A stretch of DNA of 5,764 bases from Beijerinckiaceae bacterium (GTDB taxonomy: Bacteria; Pseudomonadota; Alphaproteobacteria; Rhizobiales; Beijerinckiaceae). The notes beneath the pieces were generated by a model. It did no database searches and had not been told where the DNA came from. It saw only the letters and a list, made by a program, of their open reading frames with translations. Below are positions 1 through 5,744 of this stretch, piece after piece. Position 1 is the first letter of the stretch, and each line of letters opens with the position of its first letter. The DNA is taken from positions 1 through 5,764 of the forward strand of contig DAICZI010000134.1 in NCBI GenBank assembly GCA_027311205.1. Reading direction: 5' to 3'. Made by a program: the position numbers and the translations under genes.

Positions 1-1067
1 TGCTGCAGATGATCGGTTATCCTGCGGTCGGCCTTATTCTTGATCGTTTCGGTTCGCGCCGCGTCGCGATGGCGAGCATCCTGCTTTTCGCTTTGGCGCT
101 CCTCGCATTGAGCCAGATCAACAAGGCTTTGTGGCAATATTATCTGGCGTTCTTCCTCATTGGACTGTTCGCCTCGGGCACCAATGTCGTGTCCTATGCG
201 CGCGCCATCACCCTTTGGTTTGATCGCAAGCGCGGAATAGCGCTTGGGGCTGCCGCGAGTTGCCAGGCGCTCGGTGCCTTCATCATGCCGCTCGCCATGC
301 AAAAGATCATCGCGAGTTCCGGCTGGCCGACAGCCATCATGGCGCTTGCCGCCTTCGAAGTCGTGGTTTGCCTGCCGGTTGTCGCGTTTTTGGTCAAGGA
401 CGATCCGCATCAAAGCGGTCTTCATGCAGATGGCGACACGGTTGACCATGCCGCCGCCATCGTTGAAACCGGCCCGAGTGTCCGAGACATGGTCCGGACA
501 GGCACATTCTGGAAACTGGCTATCGCCTTCGCGATTATGGGCATGTCGTTCTATGCTGTGGCGACCAATGTTGCTTTCATTCTGACCAAATCCGCAGGCT
601 TGACCCTTGCGCAAGTTTCGGTCGTGCAGGCCATCACGGGGATCGCTGTTCTGTTTGGTCGTAACGGCTTTGGCTTCATGCTTGACCTGTTCAGCGCGCA
701 GGTCGTCGGCATTCTGGCTTTGGTTTTGTCGGCGCTATTTTTCGCCGGATTTGCCATCGGGGTATCCCTGGGCTTTGTGCTGGTAGCGGGCCTGATCGGC
801 GGCGCGGCTGTCGGCGGCGAATCGGATCTGCTGCCCTATTTTGCCAGCCGCTATTTCGGCAAGCAGGCCGTTTCAAAAATATTCGGTTTTTTCCTCTCCG
901 CCTATGTGTTCGGCGGGGCACTCGGCCCCGTCACCTTTGCCAAGGCGTCTCAAGCGTTCGGCGGCTCGACCATCCCCCTCTTCGGGCTGGCCGCGCTGCA
1001 GATCATTCCGGCGATCCTGCTGCTGACGCTTGGGCCCTATCCGCACAAAGTGGGGAGCGGCGCGTGA
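1..1067 (+). CDS. MFS transporter, 5'-truncated by the window edge
   Basis: This is an inner-membrane secondary transporter of the major facilitator superfamily, probably moving a small organic anion. The frame is open to the window edge, so the true start lies upstream; the ATG at 9 is internal. Residues below are numbered from that ATG. The reading frame enters at the loop between helices 2 and 3, where MFS motif A is seen (GLILDRFGSRR, residues 8-18). About ten hydrophobic segments follow, at roughly 19-37, 43-64, 76-100, 106-129, 168-192, 200-222, 232-252, 254-276, 288-312 and 321-341, matching helices 3-12. A second motif-A-like loop (GRNGFGFMLDLF) lies at 217-228. The stretch around GGESDLLPYFASRYFG (269-284), followed by GGALGP at 302-307, resembles the oxalate/formate antiporter and monocarboxylate porter branch. 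Substrate is not readable. The gene precedes a catabolic hydrolase by 195 bases, so uptake of that enzyme's substrate is an inference. Confidence 0.9.
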   Translation, partial: LQMIGYPAVGLILDRFGSRRVAMASILLFALALLALSQINKALWQYYLAFFLIGLFASGTNVVSYARAITLWFDRKRGIALGAAASCQALGAFIMPLAMQKIIASSGWPTAIMALAAFEVVVCLPVVAFLVKDDPHQSGLHADGDTVDHAAAIVETGPSVRDMVRTGTFWKLAIAFAIMGMSFYAVATNVAFILTKSAGLTLAQVSVVQAITGIAVLFGRNGFGFMLDLFSAQVVGILALVLSALFFAGFAIGVSLGFVLVAGLIGGAAVGGESDLLPYFASRYFGKQAVSKIFGFFLSAYVFGGALGPVTFAKASQAFGGSTIPLFGLAALQIIPAILLLTLGPYPHKVGSGA

Positions 1068-1083
1068 AGCCCATCGGTCTCGG

Positions 1084-1108
1084 CGCTGACCCTTCGCTTG
1101 GGCCAGCG
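1084..1108 (+). other. Hairpin after the transporter gene, possible transcription end
   Basis: CGCTG at 1084-1088 pairs with CAGCG at 1104-1108. After one A/C mismatch, CCC at 1090-1092 pairs with GGG at 1100-1102, leaving a 7-base loop. The stem begins 17 bases after the transporter stop. No run of T follows, so it is not a standard intrinsic terminator; it could be a 3'-end stabilising stem or chance pairing in GC-rich DNA. Confidence 0.25.
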
Positions 1109-1179
1109 ATCATGCGGCCCCCTGCGGGCGCCCATCTCGATTGTATTGGAAGGAGCGCCGTAGTGTTGGCCGCGTCCAG

Positions 1180-1210
1180 GCTGGTTCCATTAAGGATATA
1201 TTGAACCAGC
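1180..1210. promoter_or_regulatory. Inverted repeat, candidate operator upstream of the amidohydrolase
   Basis: The arms GCTGGTTC (1180-1187) and GAACCAGC (1203-1210) are perfect reverse complements, separated by a 15-base AT-rich spacer that contains GATATATT. The arm centres are 23 bases apart, roughly two helical turns, which would suit a dimeric regulator. The repeat ends 52 bases before the amidohydrolase start. No regulator gene is present in the window. By chance alone an 8-bp repeat with this range of spacing is expected somewhere in a window this long, so only its position makes it attractive. Confidence 0.35.
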
Positions 1211-1229
1211 GTCACCACATCCGAACAGT
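1201..1229 (+). promoter_or_regulatory. Weak candidate promoter for the amidohydrolase-GTPase pair
   Basis: TTGAAC at 1201-1206 resembles a -35 element and is followed, after 17 bases, by AACAGT at 1224-1229, a poor -10 match (3 of 6). Transcription would begin near 1236 and give a leader of about 27 bases. The -35 would overlap the right arm of the inverted repeat, as expected for a repressor-controlled promoter. This is a motif guess only. Confidence 0.2.
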
Positions 1230-1249
1230 GCCAAGACAAGGACTTTAGC

Positions 1250-1254
1250 AGGAG
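1250..1254 (+). promoter_or_regulatory. Ribosome binding site of the amidohydrolase
   Basis: AGGAG lies 8 bases before the ATG at 1263, an optimal Shine-Dalgarno spacing. It fixes this start over the later in-frame ATGs at residues 23 and 27. Confidence 0.75.
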
Positions 1255-1262
1255 TTATTCCG

Positions 1263-2936
1263 ATGTCATTCAGCAGTGACGCGCCATTCGGCAGGATCAC
1301 CGTTTTTCCGGCCCGGAAAATCATCACCATGACCGATGCCATGCCAACCGCAGAGGCCGTGGCGGTGGCAGATGGCAAGATCGTCGCGGTCGGCACGATG
1401 GCGAGCCTCAAGCCATGGCTTGACCGTTATCCGCACGACATCGATGATCGGCTCGTCAACAAGATCCTGATGCCCGGACTGATCGATCCGCACGTTCACC
1501 CTTCACTGCCAGCCGTGACCAGCCAATTTGTCATTATTGCGCCCGACGACTGGTCGTTGCCGACAGGCGAGTTTCCCAGCGCCCAAACGCCTGAAGCTTA
1601 TGTCAATCGCCTCAAGGAACGCGTTGCTGCCCATCAGGATTGGAGCATCCCCTTTATTAGCTGGGGCTACCATCCGCTCTGGCACGGCGAGCAATTCCGG
1701 CCACAGCTTGATGCGCTGTTTCCCGGCAAGCCGGTCATGCTCTGGCATCGTTCGTTTCACGAAATCATCTGCAGCGAAGCGGCGCTCGCATGGCTGAAAC
1801 TCACCGAGAGCGACGTTCGCGGCAAACCGCACATGGACTGGGACCGTGGCCATTTCTATGAATCTGGCGGGTTCCTTGTGCTCGCCAGACTGGCGCCACT
1901 GTTGTTCGAGCCGAAGCGTTACATGCAGGGGATGCGCAACTTTCTCAAGATGATGCATCGCGCGGGAATGCCCAGCTGCCTCGACATGGGCATCGGCTTT
2001 TTTACCAGCGCGACCAGCGAAATCGATCTCATCAGGCAGGTGGCCGAATCGACGAATGCGCCTTGCCGGATTGTCCTCACACCGACGACGGCTGATTTTT
2101 TCAACCGCCAGCAGACGGCGGCCCAGGCGCTCGAACAATGCGAGGCGTGGGCCAAAGGCAACAGCCGACGTGTGATGCTTGATCGGCACTTCAAGCTGCA
2201 GGTCGATGGGGCGATTTTCAGCGGCCTCTCGCAAAATGGCTTTCCAGGCTATCTTGATGGCCATGCCGGCATCTGGATGGCGCCGCCAGAGACCTTCTTT
2301 GAATATGCCGAAGCGTTCTGGAAAGCCGACTACCAGCTCCACGCGCACATCAACGGTGACCTCAGTGCCGATCTACTGATCGATTTCGTACGGCGGCTGC
2401 ATGATATCAAGCCGCGTTTCGACCATCGCACCATGGTTGAACATTTCGGCTATTCGACCGAAGATCAGAGTCGGCAGATGCAGGCGCTTGGCATTCACGT
2501 CTCGGCAAACCCCTATTACATTTATCTGCTCAGCGATATGTATTGTGCCGACATGCTCGGCGCGGATCGTGGTTCACAACTGGTCCGGCTGGGTTCCCTT
2601 GAGCGGCTCGGCATGCCCTTTGGTTTGCATTCTGACTGCCCAATTGCACCATTGTCACCTTTGACGCTCGCCTGGGCCGCTGCAACCAGACGCACCATAG
2701 GCGGTACCATCGCCTGCCCGGAGGAGCGCGTGAGCCTGCATGCTGCGTTGCGGGCAATCACGATTGATGCCGCATGGATCATGCGCAAGGAAAACGAGAT
2801 AGGGTCGATCCGCGCGGGCAAACTGGCGGACTTCGCCGTGCTGGAGCAAGATCCCTATGAAGTTGGTGCCGACGGACTCAAAAGCATTCCCGTCTGGGGC
2901 ACGGTGTTCGAAGGCGAAGTCCACCCGGTCACGTAA
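1263..2936 (+). CDS. YtcJ/NfdA-type metal-dependent amidohydrolase (amidohydrolase_3)
   Basis: This is a cytoplasmic TIM-barrel hydrolase of the amidohydrolase superfamily, of the YtcJ-like group that includes N-substituted formamide deformylase. It has 557 residues, normal for the group, and no signal peptide. The N-terminal beta-sandwich strand (AVAVADGKIVAVG, 32-44) leads into PGLIDPHVH, giving metal ligands H77 and H79. K311, in KLQVDGAIFSG (311-321), sits where this group carries a probably carboxylated bridging lysine. H362 in HINGD (usually HAIGD) and H394 in MVEHFGYS are the next ligand positions, and D458 in HSDCP is the catalytic/metal aspartate. The C-terminal sandwich closes with GSIRAGKLADFAVLEQDP (514-531). 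All expected active-site positions appear intact. Likely reaction: hydrolysis of an amide, formamide or related C-N bond; the substrate is unknown. A close-fitting COG0523 GTPase gene follows and a transporter precedes it, suggesting a catabolic unit. Family is firm; the exact reaction is not. Confidence 0.92.
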   Translation: MSFSSDAPFGRITVFPARKIITMTDAMPTAEAVAVADGKIVAVGTMASLKPWLDRYPHDIDDRLVNKILMPGLIDPHVHPSLPAVTSQFVIIAPDDWSLPTGEFPSAQTPEAYVNRLKERVAAHQDWSIPFISWGYHPLWHGEQFRPQLDALFPGKPVMLWHRSFHEIICSEAALAWLKLTESDVRGKPHMDWDRGHFYESGGFLVLARLAPLLFEPKRYMQGMRNFLKMMHRAGMPSCLDMGIGFFTSATSEIDLIRQVAESTNAPCRIVLTPTTADFFNRQQTAAQALEQCEAWAKGNSRRVMLDRHFKLQVDGAIFSGLSQNGFPGYLDGHAGIWMAPPETFFEYAEAFWKADYQLHAHINGDLSADLLIDFVRRLHDIKPRFDHRTMVEHFGYSTEDQSRQMQALGIHVSANPYYIYLLSDMYCADMLGADRGSQLVRLGSLERLGMPFGLHSDCPIAPLSPLTLAWAAATRRTIGGTIACPEERVSLHAALRAITIDAAWIMRKENEIGSIRAGKLADFAVLEQDPYEVGADGLKSIPVWGTVFEGEVHPVT

Positions 2937-2938
2937 GG

Positions 2939-3880
2939 ATGCACCCGCTGCAAAATTCAGGGCAGGCCCCCCGGCAATCGATGTCGTTGCCCTTCACCGT
3001 CATCGGCGGCTACCTTGGTGCTGGCAAGACCTCGCTGCTGAACCACCTGCTTGCCAACGCGGGCGCTCAACGCATTGCGGTCCTGGTCAATGATTTTGGC
3101 AGCGTCAATATCGACGTCGCTCTTGTGCGCAATCGGGATGGCGACACGATCGAGCTTTCCAACGGCTGTATGTGTTGCAGTCTGGCCGACGGATTTTCCG
3201 GGGCGATTGATCGCCTGAGCCGTCGGGCTGCCGATTTCGATCACGTCGTCATCGAAGCCAGCGGCGTCGCTTACCCAGCGCGCATTGCGCATTTGGGAGA
3301 AACCTTCGGACTGAACCTCAATGCCATCATTGTCATGGTCGATGCTGAAAGAATCAAGGCGCTCGCAGCCGACAAGTTCGTCGGCGCGACAATTCGTGGG
3401 CAGTTGGCGCAAGCCGATCTGCTTGTTCTAAACAAGACCGACCTGCTCGATCCCCACGATTGTCGGAATGTGCACGGTTGGCTCCTGCGGCACAACGGTC
3501 AAACGCCCGTCATTGATGCCGTTCGTGGTCAAGTCCCGCTGGACGTGATGTTTGGCGCACACATGACCCCCGGCGTCAGACGTGCGGGCAACCCCAGCCG
3601 TTTTCAGGCTGATCATGCTGCTGGGTTTGGCACCTGGACGCTGGAGCACGAAAAGCCAGTGACCCGAGCCGCCATGGGACGCTTTGCAGCAGGGCTCGGC
3701 CCGGATATTTACCGTGCCAAAGGCTTCGCTTCTCTCCTTGACGAGCCGGCTTGCCGCTACGTCTACCAGCAGGTCGGCGCGCGATGGTCGCTGGAAGATA
3801 TCAAGGCGTCGGATGCGACACCCGCAATCAGCATCGTCGTGATCGGTCGTGCGGGCGCGACCACAATTGCTGCCCTCTAA
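2939..3880 (+). CDS. CobW/COG0523-family GTPase, putative metallochaperone
   Basis: This is a cytoplasmic G3E-class P-loop GTPase of the CobW/COG0523 family, whose characterised members deliver or insert metals (cobalt, zinc, iron) into partner enzymes. In order: Walker A GYLGAGKT (24-31), VNDFGSVNID (50-59; usually VNEFG), the metal-binding GCMCC motif (76-80), EASG after a hydrophobic strand (106-109), and the guanine-specificity motif NKTD (165-168). A CobW C-terminal domain follows, with the typical YRAKGF at 258-263. No His-rich tail is seen, only scattered histidines at 208, 226 and 237. Length (313) is normal. The ATG lies two bases after the amidohydrolase stop codon, so the two are almost surely co-transcribed and translationally coupled. 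An alternative start at 2981 (residue 15, MSLPFTVIGGYLG) fits the usual family N-terminus better, and neither start has a good Shine-Dalgarno. The context suggests that the amidohydrolase is the client; that is inference. Confidence 0.92.
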   Translation: MHPLQNSGQAPRQSMSLPFTVIGGYLGAGKTSLLNHLLANAGAQRIAVLVNDFGSVNIDVALVRNRDGDTIELSNGCMCCSLADGFSGAIDRLSRRAADFDHVVIEASGVAYPARIAHLGETFGLNLNAIIVMVDAERIKALAADKFVGATIRGQLAQADLLVLNKTDLLDPHDCRNVHGWLLRHNGQTPVIDAVRGQVPLDVMFGAHMTPGVRRAGNPSRFQADHAAGFGTWTLEHEKPVTRAAMGRFAAGLGPDIYRAKGFASLLDEPACRYVYQQVGARWSLEDIKASDATPAISIVVIGRAGATTIAAL

Positions 3881-3900
3881 AGATTGCTCGGTATCTACAG

Positions 3901-3925
3901 TGTCGCCAGATGAAAATTTGCGACA
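3901..3925. repeat. Inverted repeat TGTCGC / GCGACA
   Basis: TGTCGC at 3901-3906 is the reverse complement of GCGACA at 3920-3925, with a 13-base AT-rich spacer. It begins 20 bases after the GTPase stop. It could be the first stem of the structured 3' region or an operator-like site; pairing by chance is possible. Confidence 0.3.
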
Positions 3926-3936
3926 GTCACATGATC

Positions 3937-3960
3937 CTGGAGCCGTTTCCAGCGGTTTTT
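3937..3960 (+). terminator. Weak intrinsic terminator candidate after the GTPase gene
   Basis: CTGGA (3937-3941) pairs with TCCAG (3948-3952) around a 6-base loop, and TTTTT follows at 3956-3960 after CGG. An alternative stem, AGCCG (3941-3945) with CGGTT (3953-3957) including one G-T pair, runs directly into the T-run. Either stem has only five pairs, so termination would be partial at best. The position, 56 bases after the stop codon, is right for the end of the amidohydrolase-GTPase transcript. Confidence 0.35.
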
Positions 3961-3964
3961 CTGT

Positions 3965-3980
3965 CTGGAGATGGGTCCAG
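3965..3980. repeat. Second CTGGA-N6-TCCAG hairpin
   Basis: CTGGA at 3965-3969 pairs with TCCAG at 3976-3980 around the loop GATGGG. The arms and loop length are identical to those of the hairpin at 3937-3952, 28 bases upstream, while the loop sequence differs. The four arms can also pair crosswise. Confidence 0.4.
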
Positions 3981-4023
3981 GTCCTTGCTTGCCGCCGCGC
4001 TGGAACGCATGCGCGCCGTGCGC

Positions 4024-4059
4024 CCTGGCCAGATCGCCAGGTGGCCTCGGAACAGGCCA
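4024..4059. repeat. Two abutting 18-base hairpins
   Basis: CCTGGC (4024-4029) pairs with GCCAGG (4036-4041), and immediately after it TGGCCT (4042-4047) pairs with AGGCCA (4054-4059). Each has a 6-bp stem and a 6-base loop, with no base between the two. An outer pairing, CTGGCC (4025-4030) with GGCCAG (4055-4060), is an exclusive alternative. No T-run follows, so this is not a standard terminator. Confidence 0.4.
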
Positions 4060-4193
4060 GTCAAGGGCCGCCTCTGACCAGCCCTGACCGCTTGCCGTGT
4101 GCATTTTGGCATGCGCCTTGACCCGCAATCCCGCAAGGCAAGGATGCGGCCCCTAACCAAAGTACTGCGGTGCCAAAGCCCCAAAGCTGTTGC

Positions 4194-4200
4194 AAGGTGG
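4194..4200 (+). promoter_or_regulatory. Ribosome binding site supporting the start at 4209
   Basis: AAGGTGG ends 8 bases before the ATG at 4209. The in-frame ATGs at 4170 and 4263 lack a comparable purine-rich site at that spacing, so this decides the start choice, although family alignment could favour 4263. Confidence 0.5.
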
Positions 4201-4208
4201 CGGCTTTG

Positions 4209-5459
4209 ATGACAACCTGTGCTTGCCGCACTTTGTCCCCGCCGCATCAGCCACGGATTCTTATGCACGCTCGTCATTCCCTCACCGGCCTTCCCAGCGC
4301 CACGCCTGTTGACGCTGGTCTTAACCCTGCCGGGCTCGATCGCCTCACGGCGGTCATGGCAAGACAGGTTGAAGAAGGCCGCGTGCCCGGCCTTGCCATG
4401 CTGGTCGCACGCCACGGCAAGCTTGCCTATTCCACCACACTGGGCGCGCTCACCCCCGACGGGCCGACCCTGCCCGAAGATGCGATTTTTCGCATTTATT
4501 CGATGACCAAGCCGATTGTCTCGGTGGCACTCATGATGCTGGTCGAGGACGGGCGGTTGTTCCTTTCCGATCCGCTATCGCGGTTCATTCCCGAATTTGC
4601 GCGCACGAAGGTCGGGGTCGTGACGGGCGACACGCTCGAACTCGTCGCCCAGAAGCGGCCGATCAGCATCCATGACCTGCTCCGCCACACGTCCGGGCTG
4701 ACGTATGGCTTCACCGGCAATTCCCTGGTGCAGCGCCTCTATGTCGAAAAGCTGTTCCAGCGCCGGGGCATTACCAGCGCGCAATTTTGTGCCGACCTGG
4801 CCGCCCTGCCGCTGATGTGGCAGCCCGGCGAGCAGTTTGAATACAGCCACGCCACCGATGTCCTGGGGCGCGTTGCGGAAATCGTCTCGGGCCAGAGCCT
4901 GGGCGACTTCCTGCAGGAAAGGGTCCTCGTGCCCCTTGGCATGGTCGATACCAGCTTCCATGTCCCCCCAGACAAGCATCACCGCCTCGCCGAAGGCTTC
5001 GCCAAAGATCCGGTGACCGGCAAGGCTGTGCGCCTGATTGATGTCCGCGCCGCCCCGGCCTTCCAGTCGGGGGGCGGCGGCCTTGTCTCGACCATCGCCG
5101 ATTACACCCGCTTTGTGCAGATGCTGGCGGGCGGCGGCTGTCTGAACGGCGTGCGCATCCTGTCCCCGCGCCTCATCCAGTTCATGGCCAGCGATCATCT
5201 TGATGCCGATGTTCGCATTGACCGCACCCTGCTGCCGCCTGGCAACCGCTTCGGCCTCGGCTTTGCCGTGCGCACCCAGACCGGCATAGCGCCATCGCCC
5301 GGCAGCAAGGACGAATATTTCTGGGGCGGGCTGGCCGGAACCGCCTTCTGGATTTCCCCGCGCGACAACCTGTTCGCCATCATGATGGTGCAGGCTCCCG
5401 AACAACGGGACTATTTCCGTTTGCTGTTCCGCACGCTGGTCTATGCAGCGCTGGATTAG
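4209..5459 (+). CDS. Class C beta-lactamase-fold serine hydrolase (family VIII esterase-like)
   Basis: This is a probably cytoplasmic serine hydrolase of the beta-lactamase/penicillin-binding fold, closest in motif pattern to family VIII carboxylesterases such as EstB. Numbered from the ATG at 4209 (416 residues): the SxxK motif YSMTK supplies nucleophile S98 and base K101; LRHTSG (158-163) and PGE (206-208) are typical family landmarks; Y212 in YSHATD is the second catalytic motif, with His where true beta-lactamases have Asn (YxN); WGGLAGT (W372 onward) replaces the KTG motif, as in family VIII esterases. No signal peptide is evident, which argues against a periplasmic beta-lactamase. The likely reaction is ester hydrolysis or transesterification; the substrate is unknown. 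Start is uncertain: 4209 has a Shine-Dalgarno, 4263 (MHARHS) is nearer the conserved domain, and 4170 is also open. The gene stands 328 bases after the GTPase gene and may have its own promoter. Confidence 0.9.
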   Translation: MTTCACRTLSPPHQPRILMHARHSLTGLPSATPVDAGLNPAGLDRLTAVMARQVEEGRVPGLAMLVARHGKLAYSTTLGALTPDGPTLPEDAIFRIYSMTKPIVSVALMMLVEDGRLFLSDPLSRFIPEFARTKVGVVTGDTLELVAQKRPISIHDLLRHTSGLTYGFTGNSLVQRLYVEKLFQRRGITSAQFCADLAALPLMWQPGEQFEYSHATDVLGRVAEIVSGQSLGDFLQERVLVPLGMVDTSFHVPPDKHHRLAEGFAKDPVTGKAVRLIDVRAAPAFQSGGGGLVSTIADYTRFVQMLAGGGCLNGVRILSPRLIQFMASDHLDADVRIDRTLLPPGNRFGLGFAVRTQTGIAPSPGSKDEYFWGGLAGTAFWISPRDNLFAIMMVQAPEQRDYFRLLFRTLVYAALD

Positions 5460-5516
5460 AGCGTTTTATAGCGACGGTGGCGTCGGGTCTTTCGGCACGG
5501 GCGGGCGCGGACATAG

Positions 5517-5744
5517 TCAGACTGCGGGCTGAATGGCTGGCTGCGCAGCCAGGGCTTGATCAGGACAAGCTTGTTCTTGTTGATGACACTGCTCCCAACA
5601 CCATGATGTCACGGCTGCGCGGGCGGAGCCGGGGCGGGGCTCAAAACTTTGAATAAGCATCAATTCTGGCCCCATCGCTGGGTCGACGTAGAAGGTTGAG
5701 TTATTGAGATAATTCCGATGTCGGACGGAGGTCCCGTTCAGCAC
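5517..5744 (-). pseudogene. Possible decayed coding remnant on the minus strand
   Basis: A minus-strand frame of 75 codons begins at a GTG directly after an in-frame TAG. Its first ~45 codons are G/C-biased at the third base (about two thirds) and read like protein, including STFYVDPAMGPELMLIQSF. The pattern M-x-PE-x-MLI-x-SF followed by SAR faintly recalls the central part of CmcJ/AsaB-type hydroxylase-desaturase proteins, from memory and unverified. After that point the codons become rich in Gln and Cys and look non-coding. This would fit a broken gene fragment or the end of a gene cut by rearrangement. It may equally be a chance frame. Confidence 0.2.
5537..5552. repeat. 16-bp perfect palindrome
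   Basis: CTGGCTGCGCAGCCAG is a perfect palindrome with no central spacer, 78 bases after the serine hydrolase stop. With no loop it is more likely a protein-binding site or part of a repeat element than an RNA terminator, and no T-run follows. A 16-bp perfect palindrome is expected by chance in roughly one of ten windows this size. Confidence 0.45.

Larger units (their letters stand above)
3881..4208. other. Non-coding 328-base gap rich in short inverted repeats
   Basis: No gene is supported here; open frames crossing it look like shadows with no recognisable protein. It holds five adjacent hairpin-capable repeats between 3901 and 4059, a weak terminator candidate, a 7-bp inverted repeat GTCAAGG (4060-4066) / CCTTGAC (4116-4122), and a TTGACC at 4118-4123 that could be a -35 element but has no convincing -10. 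The ribosome binding site of the serine hydrolase lies at its end. It may be the transcript end of the GTPase operon plus the leader of the next gene. Confidence 0.6.

Noticed and set aside
1117..1129. GCCC-CCTGC-GGGC stem in the gap before the amidohydrolase
   Set aside because: It has only four pairs and no T-run, which is too weak to call a terminator.
1503..2348. Long minus-strand open frame of 281 codons opposite the amidohydrolase
   Set aside because: It is fully antisense to a gene with intact family motifs, and its translation (rich in R, H, A) shows no recognisable domain; it is a shadow of GC-rich codon use.
3751..4077. Plus-strand frame of 108 codons running out of the GTPase gene into the gap
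   Set aside because: Half of it is an off-frame reading of the GTPase, no ribosome binding site precedes it, and no domain is seen.
3927..4415. Minus-strand open frame of 162 codons covering the gap between the GTPase and serine hydrolase genes
   Set aside because: The translation shows no family resemblance, has low-complexity Arg/Gly/Ala composition and overlaps the start of the serine hydrolase.
4575..5405. Minus-strand open frame of 276 codons opposite the serine hydrolase
   Set aside because: It mirrors a well-supported gene, has no recognisable motif, and is the usual antisense frame of a high-GC gene.
4209..5459. Antibiotic-resistance beta-lactamase
   Set aside because: It lacks a signal peptide, the YxN asparagine and the KTG motif; the YSH and WGG pattern fits an esterase.
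5626..5642. GAGCC / GGCTC stem in the right-hand gap as a terminator
   Set aside because: No T-run follows on either strand, and the G-rich loop makes the match likely a product of composition.
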